Assembly (NCBI GenBank): GCA_905233515.1
Contig: CAJOEQ010000102.1
Location: 4,994-10,623, forward strand
Source of the DNA: an uncultured Synergistales bacterium
Lineage (GTDB): Bacteria > Synergistota > Synergistia > Synergistales > Aminobacteriaceae
Direction: 5' to 3'
Length of the DNA: 5,630 nt
Below, in pieces: positions 1-4,698 of the stretch. The position numbers were made by a program, and so were the translations under genes. How positions within the stretch are numbered: position 1 is the stretch's first letter; the number at the start of each line of letters is the position of its first letter. A model generated the notes under the pieces. It had not been told where the DNA came from and ran no database searches. It was given only the letters and a program-made list of their open reading frames with translations.

Positions 1-506
1 TAATTATAAGTGTCATTGCCTTCAAAACTCGTTAAGACAACAGGATAATATTTATTATTAATATTTCGCACAAAACGTAATTCCGTGCCCTCTTCAAGAT
101 GTAAATTTACGTTGCTTTTTATCTCGATTGAGCCGGTATAATAAACTGTAGGATTTGCGCGGGTTGCTCCCTTTTCAGCAGGAATTATGACTCTTCCGCC
201 GCCTGCTTTGTTGGCCTCGTCAATTGCTGCCTGAATAGCTTTTGTGAAATCTTTAACAGTTTGAGTCTGTCTTAAATGTCCCTCTTTGCCGTCCGTGATA
301 AAATATTCTTCTTCCATGTCTGAGACAAAATCAGAATATTTTGAGTCAGTTACTACAAAATCAACGTTCGGAAATGTCGGAGTATTTGCCTTGACTCGCT
401 GCTCGATTGCTTTGTAAATCTCATCGTTCCAGTAGTCATCAGCAAATGCCGTGAAAGCGCACGAAAAAATAAATAACACGCTTAAGAATAATAAAAATTT
501 CTTCAT
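1..506 (-). CDS. Secreted GH28-like (polygalacturonase family) glycoside hydrolase, N-terminal part
   Basis: This gene is partial: 168 codons are visible and the C-terminal part lies beyond the left edge. It begins at the ATG read from 506, with an AGGAGG ribosome site at 520-515, eight bases upstream. Residues 1-22 form a signal peptide: a KK start, a hydrophobic core and an AFA cleavage site before DD. A cysteine at 16 makes a poor lipobox, so export by signal peptidase I is more likely. Residues 86-168 resemble the start of the pectin-lyase-like beta-helix of GH28 enzymes: an FTKAIQAAIDEA helix, the AGGGRVIIPA turn (101-110), YTGSIEIKSNVNLHLEEGTEL (123-143) and a YYPVVLTSFEG segment (153-163). 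This family hydrolyses galacturonan or related polysaccharides outside the cytoplasm. The catalytic aspartates lie further downstream and are not visible, so substrate and activity are open. The gene is transcribed divergently from cobT. Confidence 0.8.
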   Translation of the reverse strand, partial: MKKFLLFLSVLFIFSCAFTAFADDYWNDEIYKAIEQRVKANTPTFPNVDFVVTDSKYSDFVSDMEEEYFITDGKEGHLRQTQTVKDFTKAIQAAIDEANKAGGGRVIIPAEKGATRANPTVYYTGSIEIKSNVNLHLEEGTELRFVRNINNKYYPVVLTSFEGNDTYN

Positions 507-553
507 AAAATGTGCCTCCTAAATATAAATTTATTAATGCTGAATTGTTTATT

Positions 554-583
554 ATTATATTTCGCAAAGTGATTTATTGTAAA
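554..583 (-). promoter_or_regulatory. Probable sigma-70-type promoter of the GH28-like gene
   Basis: On the minus strand TTTACA (583-578, five of six matches to the -35 consensus) is followed after 18 bases by TATAAT (559-554, a perfect -10). Transcription would start near 547, leaving a leader of about 40 bases that contains the AGGAGG site at 520-515. The assignment rests only on motif match and spacing. The region is AT-rich, which raises the chance of a fortuitous -10. Confidence 0.55.
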
Positions 584-608
584 TGGTAAAAAGCAAGTGT
601 TTTATAAT
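577..608 (+). promoter_or_regulatory. Possible promoter of cobT
   Basis: A perfect TATAAT lies at 603-608, only 22 bases before the cobT start. The best -35 candidate is TTGTAA at 577-582, but the 20-base spacer is longer than ideal. Transcription would begin near 615, almost on top of the ribosome site, so the leader would be very short. It overlaps the -35 of the divergent promoter, so the two genes could share a control region. The 124-bp gap shows none of the conserved boxes expected of a cobalamin riboswitch. Confidence 0.4.
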
Positions 609-630
609 ATAGCAGGGTGAGTGAATAAAA

Positions 631-1671
631 ATGAATCTTTATGACGCTTTAGAAAATATCAGGGCTCTTGACTATAAAGCAATGAAAGAAGCTAGCGAAC
701 TTCACGCAAAATTTGTTAAGCCGGCCGGGAGTCTGGGAGAACTCGAAAATATCGCAATTAAATTATCAGGCATAACAGGCCAAGTTAAAAATTTAATCTC
801 TCACAAAGCAATTTACTTATTCGGAGCAGATAACGGCATTTATAATGAAGGAGTCTGCTCATCGCCTCAAGAGTTCACGCGCAAATTAATGCAGGTCTAC
901 GCAATAAATCAAAACGGAGCAATAAATATTTTAGCTCGTCAGGCCGGTGCGGAACTGAAATTATATGATTTAGGCGTTAAAGATTTAGGAGAATGCGAAA
1001 ACATTTGCACTCATAAATTCATGAAAGACGGCACGGAAAATTTTCTCCATGAGCGCGCAATGACTCAAGATACAGCAAAAAAAGTTATTGAGTTCGGGAT
1101 TAATTTAGTCAAAGAGGGCAAATCTGAAGGGATTCAATTAATCGGCACTGGTGAAGTGGGAATGTCTAACACAACAAGTGCGGCGGCTTGCATAATGGCG
1201 GCTTTGAATTCGCGGGATATTAATTTAATCGGACGCGGGGCAGGACTTAACGATGAGCAATTTTCACGCAAAAAAAATGTAATTCTTGAGTCGCTTAAAT
1301 TTCACGAGAAAAATTTTATTGACCCTGTGAATATTTTATCCTGCGTCGGAGGTCTTGATATTGCAGCTATTACAGGATTATTTATAGGCGGGGCATTATA
1401 TCGCGTTCCAGTCATAATTGACGGCGTTATTTCGATTGCGGGGGCTGTCTTAGCTTGCAAGTTAAATAATTTGTGCCGTGATTTTATGTTCGCGTCCCAT
1501 GAGTCTTTAGAACCTGCTTATATTCATGCGGCAAAATTTTTAAATCTTAATCCACCGTTAAAATTATCAATGAGACTTGGAGAAGGCACGGGGTGCGCTG
1601 TGTTTATGCAGATAATTAGTGATTCTTTAGCGATAATTAATCAAATGGGAATGTTTCAAGAAATTTTATAG
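631..1671 (+). CDS. cobT: Nicotinate-nucleotide--dimethylbenzimidazole phosphoribosyltransferase (CobT)
   Basis: The 346-residue length is typical for CobT. This cytoplasmic enzyme transfers the ribose phosphate of nicotinate mononucleotide to a lower-ligand base such as 5,6-dimethylbenzimidazole, giving alpha-ribazole phosphate and nicotinate for the nucleotide loop of cobamides. Family motifs appear in order: KPAGSLGELE (30-39), GADNGIYNEGV..SPQE (65-81), GEVGMSNTTSAAA (174-186), GRGAGLNDEQFSRKK (201-215), CVGGLDIAAITG (238-249), the RVPVIIDG strand (258-265), FASHESLEP (287-295) and MRLGEGTG (314-321). By recall of the Salmonella enzyme, E318 matches its catalytic glutamate 317, and E175 and K214 match the phosphate-site residues E174 and K213. 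An in-frame TGA at 622-624 makes the ATG at 631 the first possible start; a weak AGGGTGA (614-620) lies upstream. No other cobalamin gene is in view. Lower-ligand choice cannot be read from the sequence, and phenol-using CobT homologues (ArsAB) exist. Confidence 0.96.
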   Translation: MNLYDALENIRALDYKAMKEASELHAKFVKPAGSLGELENIAIKLSGITGQVKNLISHKAIYLFGADNGIYNEGVCSSPQEFTRKLMQVYAINQNGAINILARQAGAELKLYDLGVKDLGECENICTHKFMKDGTENFLHERAMTQDTAKKVIEFGINLVKEGKSEGIQLIGTGEVGMSNTTSAAACIMAALNSRDINLIGRGAGLNDEQFSRKKNVILESLKFHEKNFIDPVNILSCVGGLDIAAITGLFIGGALYRVPVIIDGVISIAGAVLACKLNNLCRDFMFASHESLEPAYIHAAKFLNLNPPLKLSMRLGEGTGCAVFMQIISDSLAIINQMGMFQEIL

Positions 1672-1697
1672 CACAATCATTAAAATATTTTCCTTGC

Positions 1698-1707
1698 ATT
1701 ATATAAT
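1698..1707 (+). promoter_or_regulatory. -10-like palindrome upstream of pncA
   Basis: The 75-bp gap between cobT and pncA (1672-1746) contains the perfect 10-bp palindrome ATTATATAAT, which includes TATAAT at 1702-1707. No convincing -35 box lies at the right distance. There is no hairpin with a T-run after cobT, so read-through from cobT into pncA remains possible. The site could be a weak promoter or simply AT-rich spacer. Confidence 0.3.
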
Positions 1708-1746
1708 ATGTGTGATATTTAGTTTCAAGAAAGGAAATTTTTTTAC

Positions 1747-2301
1747 ATGGCAGATTTATTAGTAGTAGATTGTCAGTATGATTTTATTGATGGGACTCTT
1801 GCTTGCGGTCATTCACTTGAGGCCGTAAATAATATCGTTGAGTTCATAAACTCGCACCCTGATATAAAAGTTTATTACTCGGCTGATTTTCACAGTCTCA
1901 ATCATTGCAGCTATACACAAAACGGCGGAACTTGGCCGGTTCATTGTCAGGCGAATACTCACGGATCAGAGATTCACGAAAAATTTTATAATGACGTAAA
2001 GAATCCTTCACAGCGTCCAAATGAAAGCACTATTTATTACAAGGGACAAAATGACTCAGTTGAAGAGTATTCAGCTTTTGAGGCAAAAAATAAACTCGGT
2101 CAAAAAATTTGCGACGTTATAAGCAATAATGTAATTGTCTGCGGGATTGCGAGTGAGTTTTGCGTGCGTGAAAGCGTGTTAGCTCTGTTAAAATCAGGCC
2201 GAAATGTTGAAATTCTTGCTAATTCTTTAGGCTGGGTAAATGAAGAGAATCACAAGAAAAATATTAGCGAACTTGCTTCAATGGGAGTCAAAATTTCATG
2301 A
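1747..2301 (+). CDS. pncA: Nicotinamidase (isochorismatase-fold amidohydrolase, PncA type)
   Basis: The predicted 184-residue cytoplasmic enzyme hydrolyses nicotinamide to nicotinate and ammonia for NAD salvage. The catalytic triad of the family is visible: D8 in VVDCQYDF, K99 in YYKGQN and the nucleophile C139 in GIASEFCVRESVLAL (133-147). Metal ligands also match: D47 and H49 in SADFHSLNH, and H66 in GGTWPVHC (60-67). That metal site and the GGTWPVHC segment separate nicotinamidases from the wider isochorismatase superfamily. The ribosome site is AAGGAA at about 1731-1736, ten bases from the ATG. The 3' end overlaps the HAD gene through an ATGA, which suggests translational coupling. The upstream neighbour CobT releases nicotinate, the product of this enzyme, so both feed the same pool. 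A related pyrazinamidase-like or other amidase specificity is less likely but not excluded. Confidence 0.92.
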   Translation: MADLLVVDCQYDFIDGTLACGHSLEAVNNIVEFINSHPDIKVYYSADFHSLNHCSYTQNGGTWPVHCQANTHGSEIHEKFYNDVKNPSQRPNESTIYYKGQNDSVEEYSAFEAKNKLGQKICDVISNNVIVCGIASEFCVRESVLALLKSGRNVEILANSLGWVNEENHKKNISELASMGVKIS

Positions 2302-2909
2302 TAAAAAATGTAATATTTGACATCGGCAATGTATTAGTTAATTTCAACTGGGCTGAATATATGCAAAAATTATTCCCCGGCCAAGATGATTTAATAGCAA
2401 AATTAAATGTCGCAGTCTGGGGTGATGGACGCTGGGAACGACTCGACGCAGGAGATGACCCCGAAAAAGTCTGGTCAAGCATTATAAAAATTTGTCCCGA
2501 AAATGAGCCTGAAATCAAGAAAATTATTTCTCGAGTCGGTGAAACTTTAACAAAACGCGCGGGGACTCATGAATGGATCAAAGATTTAAAATCTCGCGGC
2601 TATAAAGTTTATTACTTGTCAAATTATTCACGCTTTGTGATGGACGCGAATCCTGAAGTGTTAGATTTCCTGCCATTAATGGACGGGGGCGTTTTTTCGT
2701 GTGATGTCAAGCTGTTAAAACCTGAAATCGAAATTTATGACTCACTCGCAAAAAAATATAATCTCGTCCCGTCTGAATGCGTTTTTATTGATGATTTATT
2801 TGCGAATGTTCAGGGAGCAATTTTATACGGCTTTAAAGGCATTCAATGCGTTAATCAGGAACAAGCTAAACAAGATTTAAATAAATTATTATCATCGGAG
2901 GCACAATAA
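2298..2909 (+). CDS. HAD-superfamily (subfamily IA, YihX-like) phosphatase
   Basis: The protein has 203 residues and no signal peptide, so it is probably cytoplasmic. The four HAD motifs are present: motif I VIFDIGNVLV (5-14) with nucleophile D8, motif II YYLSNYS (105-111) with S108, motif III K141 in LLKPEIEIYDSL, and motif IV CVFIDDLFANVQGA (161-174) with D165 and D166. The alpha-helical cap (about 16-85) fits subfamily IA. Motif I carries glycine where many HAD enzymes have the second (acid/base) aspartate; the same DxGN pattern occurs in E. coli YihX, an alpha-glucose-1-phosphate phosphatase, so activity is not ruled out. The ATG lies inside the pncA stop (ATGA), and a GGGAG at 2283-2287 provides a ribosome site. 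The substrate is unknown; a sugar phosphate, or a nucleotide in view of pncA, are both reasonable guesses. Confidence 0.88.
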   Translation: MIKNVIFDIGNVLVNFNWAEYMQKLFPGQDDLIAKLNVAVWGDGRWERLDAGDDPEKVWSSIIKICPENEPEIKKIISRVGETLTKRAGTHEWIKDLKSRGYKVYYLSNYSRFVMDANPEVLDFLPLMDGGVFSCDVKLLKPEIEIYDSLAKKYNLVPSECVFIDDLFANVQGAILYGFKGIQCVNQEQAKQDLNKLLSSEAQ

Positions 2910-2910
2910 A

Positions 2911-3417
2911 ATGAGAACTTCACGAATAAATTTTTATATCAACGGAATTATATTAATTATTTTAGGCTGCTTAAGTCTTAATTATCCGATTGAGGCTCTA
3001 ATGTCAGCAGGATTCTTTATCGGACTTGGCCTTATTGCGTCGGCACTAAATTATTTCACAGGATTTTATTATTTCAGGCTTAAGAGATTTATTATCTGGG
3101 GGATTCTTGATTTAATTGCGGGAATATTATTATTTCTACAGCCCGGCATGACAGCTTTCTTGATTCCCTTTGCTGTAGCTTTCTGGCTGTTCACTGTCGG
3201 AGTTTCAAGGGCTTGTGCTGCTTTATGGTTCGGAGGCGGCAAAATTCCCGGCTGGTGGGTCATGCTTTTAAATGGTATCGCGTTAATAATTCTTGCGCTG
3301 TTAATGAGTCTTTCTCCCGTTGTAAGTGCTTTATCCGTTATGATGGTCTTAGGCTGCGGCTTAATTATTGAAGGCGTGTTAGCAATTGCAGAAGGTTGTA
3401 TAATGTTCAGGAAATAA
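2911..3417 (+). CDS. DUF308/HdeD-like six-helix membrane protein
   Basis: This is a 168-residue integral inner-membrane protein with about six hydrophobic helices, near residues 7-24, 30-50, 58-76, 80-102, 113-132 and 136-163, and a short positive N-terminus (MRTSR). The repeated pairs of helices with short loops, and the pattern of a proline plus small residues between them (NYPIEAL, LQPGMTA, LSPVVSA), match the DUF308 family, which includes the E. coli acid-resistance protein HdeD. Its molecular function is not established; family members are thought to act in stress or acid tolerance. It starts one base after the HAD stop codon, with GGAGG at 2897-2901 lying inside the end of the HAD gene, so the two are very probably co-expressed. 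No catalytic or transport motif is visible. Confidence 0.85.
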   Translation: MRTSRINFYINGIILIILGCLSLNYPIEALMSAGFFIGLGLIASALNYFTGFYYFRLKRFIIWGILDLIAGILLFLQPGMTAFLIPFAVAFWLFTVGVSRACAALWFGGGKIPGWWVMLLNGIALIILALLMSLSPVVSALSVMMVLGCGLIIEGVLAIAEGCIMFRK

Positions 3418-3445
3418 ATAATTTCTTAGGAGGTATTTATTTATT

Positions 3446-4522
3446 ATGGAATTCGGGAAAATTGAAGCTCTCTTAGGTTCAGAGGCAGAGACTTTATTAA
3501 CTCACACATGTGAGACAATTTCAAAGGATTTATTATCATTGCCCGGCTCTGATTTTGTTGATAGAGTTTTAAGCTGTTCAGATAGGCCGATCCCTGTTTT
3601 ACGTTCAATGCAGACACTTTTTAATCACGGCAGATTAGCAAATACCGGTTACATTTCGATTTTGCCAGTAGATCAGGGAATCGAACACAGCGCAGGCGCA
3701 TCATTCGGGCCGAATCCGATTTATTTTGACCCTGAAAATATTATCAAACTCGCAATGGAGGCAGGCTGTAACGCAGTAGCTACGACTCTGGGAGTATTAG
3801 GCTCAGTAGCAAGAAAATACGCGCATAAAATTCCCTTCGTGCTTAAATTAAATCATAATGAGTTATTGACTTATCCGAATCAGTTCGATCAAGTTTTATT
3901 TGCGTCAGTTGAGCAGGCTTATAATCTCGGAGCGGTCGCAGTGGGAGCTACAATTTATTTCGGAAGTGCTGAGTCGACTCGTCAGATTCAGGAAATTTCT
4001 AAGGCGTTCCATAAAGCCCACGAAATGGGAATGGCTACAATTTTATGGTGTTATTTGCGTAATTCAGCGTTCAAAATCAAGAAAGATGACATTGTAACAG
4101 ATTATCACGCTTCAGCAGATTTGACAGGTCAGGCGAATCACTTAGGAGTAACAATCGAGGCCGATATTATAAAGCAGAAATTACCAGAAAATAACGGCGG
4201 TTATTTGGCAATGGGTAAAGGCTACGGCAAAACTTCTAAAGAAATGTACGAGAATTTAACGAGCGATCACCCGATAGATTTAGCGCGCTATCAGGTTGCA
4301 AATTGTTATATGGGTCGTGCAGGATTAATTAATTCGGGCGGTGCTTCAAGCGGTGCAAGTGATTTAAGCGAGGCAGTAAGAACAGCAGTAATTAACAAGA
4401 GAGCCGGCGGCATGGGATTAATACTCGGTAGAAAGGCTTTCCAGCGTCCTATGAGTGAAGGCGTGAAAATTATTAATGCTGTACAAGACGTTTATCTCTG
4501 CAAAGATATTACAGTTGCTTAA
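3446..4522 (+). CDS. fbaB: Class I fructose-bisphosphate aldolase, FbaB (DhnA) family
   Basis: The 358-residue protein aligns by recall almost end to end with E. coli FbaB (about 350 residues). It is cytoplasmic and reversibly cleaves fructose 1,6-bisphosphate into dihydroxyacetone phosphate and glyceraldehyde 3-phosphate through a lysine Schiff base. Recognisable blocks are [18 protein letters not shown] (71-88), [14 protein letters not shown] (132-145), [13 protein letters not shown] (162-174), [10 protein letters not shown] (201-210), [11 protein letters not shown] (223-233), ADIIKQK (239-245) with K243 as the likely Schiff-base lysine, [14 protein letters not shown] (286-299) and [11 protein letters not shown] (322-332). 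Relative to E. coli it has a few extra residues after FK at about 211-217. A strong AGGAGGT (3428-3434) lies 11 bases before the ATG, stronger than those of the preceding genes, so higher translation is likely. It is the last gene before the terminator. Many FbaB enzymes serve gluconeogenesis, but the direction here cannot be inferred. Confidence 0.96.
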   Translation: MEFGKIEALLGSEAETLLTHTCETISKDLLSLPGSDFVDRVLSCSDRPIPVLRSMQTLFNHGRLANTGYISILPVDQGIEHSAGASFGPNPIYFDPENIIKLAMEAGCNAVATTLGVLGSVARKYAHKIPFVLKLNHNELLTYPNQFDQVLFASVEQAYNLGAVAVGATIYFGSAESTRQIQEISKAFHKAHEMGMATILWCYLRNSAFKIKKDDIVTDYHASADLTGQANHLGVTIEADIIKQKLPENNGGYLAMGKGYGKTSKEMYENLTSDHPIDLARYQVANCYMGRAGLINSGGASSGASDLSEAVRTAVINKRAGGMGLILGRKAFQRPMSEGVKIINAVQDVYLCKDITVA

Positions 4523-4526
4523 ATAA

Positions 4527-4544
4527 ATATAAAATTTTTTGAGT
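4527..4544. repeat. 18-bp AT-rich direct repeat, copy A
   Basis: The segment ATATAAAATTTTTTGAGT starts five bases after the fbaB stop and runs into the first bases of the terminator stem. An identical copy lies 82 bp further on, at 4609-4626. The AAAATTTTTT core alone is common in AT-rich DNA, but identity over 18 bases including GAGT is unlikely by chance. Confidence 0.7.
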
Positions 4545-4585
4545 CTCCTGTGAGATTTATAATTTTGCAGGAGGCTTTTATTTTG
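4541..4585 (+). terminator. Rho-independent terminator after fbaB
   Basis: The left arm GTCTCCTG (4543-4550) pairs with CAGGAGGC (4568-4575), giving eight pairs of which one is a G-U wobble. The stem can extend inward through TGAGAT with ATTTTG (4551-4556 with 4562-4567, partly wobble), leaving a five-base loop, and outward by an A-T and a G-U pair. A T-rich tail, TTTTATTTT (4576-4584), follows at once. It lies 18 bases after the fbaB stop and most likely ends the pncA-HAD-DUF308-fbaB transcript. Confidence 0.85.
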
Positions 4586-4608
4586 CTGTTATGGCTGTAC
4601 GTGAATAT

Positions 4609-4626
4609 ATATAAAATTTTTTGAGT
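4609..4626. repeat. 18-bp AT-rich direct repeat, copy B
   Basis: This is identical to 4527-4544. Like copy A it lies just upstream of a hairpin, here the GC-rich one beginning at 4636. A shorter repeat, CGTGAAT, brackets it at 4600-4606 and 4628-4634. Confidence 0.7.
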
Positions 4627-4635
4627 TCGTGAATG

Positions 4636-4652
4636 CGGGGGGCACCCCGTGC
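4636..4652. other. GC-rich hairpin upstream of the methyltransferase gene
   Basis: CGGGG (4636-4640) can pair with CCCCG (4645-4649) around a GGCA loop, and two flanking G-U pairs may extend the stem. An alternative fold pairs GCAC (4642-4645) with GTGC (4649-4652) across three bases. The block is nearly all G+C inside a very AT-rich spacer. No T-run follows, so it is not a standard terminator. It sits where a -35 box would be for the -10-like boxes at 4658-4668, which would suit a protein-binding site, but this is inference. Confidence 0.5.
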
Positions 4653-4657
4653 GATAA

Positions 4658-4668
4658 TATAATATAAT
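4658..4668 (+). promoter_or_regulatory. Tandem -10-like boxes upstream of the methyltransferase gene
   Basis: Two overlapping perfect TATAAT hexamers lie at 4658-4663 and 4663-4668, 31 and 36 bases before the start codon. No -35 match is found; the GC-rich hairpin occupies that position. Because a terminator precedes this spacer, the methyltransferase needs its own promoter, and this is the best candidate. Confidence 0.45.
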
Positions 4669-4679
4669 TATTCAAGTTC

Positions 4680-4686
4680 AGGAGGT
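4680..4686 (+). promoter_or_regulatory. Ribosome binding site of the methyltransferase gene
   Basis: A strong AGGAGGT lies 12 bases before the ATG at 4699 and 15 bases before the second in-frame ATG at 4702. The shorter distance favours 4699 as the start. Confidence 0.75.
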
Positions 4687-4698
4687 TATTATTTATTT

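Noticed and set aside
479..506. Lipoprotein signal in the GH28-like protein (Cys16)
   Set aside because: Phenylalanine at -2 makes a poor lipobox, and an AFA site before residue 23 fits signal peptidase I.
507..630. Cobalamin riboswitch before cobT
   Set aside because: The gap is only 124 bases, very AT-rich, and lacks the conserved B12-box GCCACTG-type sequence and supporting stems.
1672..1746. Terminator after cobT
   Set aside because: No GC stem followed by a T-run is present. The only palindrome, ATTATATAAT, is too weak and fits a -10 element better.
2288..2518. Minus-strand open frame of 76 codons
   Set aside because: It lies entirely opposite the HAD gene, whose motifs are clear. The translation resembles no family and has no ribosome site.
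3069..3263. Minus-strand open frame of 64 codons
   Set aside because: It lies opposite the membrane helices of the DUF308 gene; it is a reading-frame shadow with no recognisable protein features.
3900..4097. Plus-strand open frame of 65 codons inside fbaB
   Set aside because: It is out of frame within a well-conserved aldolase and has an Arg/Ser-rich composition typical of a shadow frame.
4591..4614. Seven-codon open frame (ATG to TAA) in the fbaB-methyltransferase spacer
   Set aside because: It is too short, has no ribosome binding site, and overlaps the AT-rich repeat copy B.
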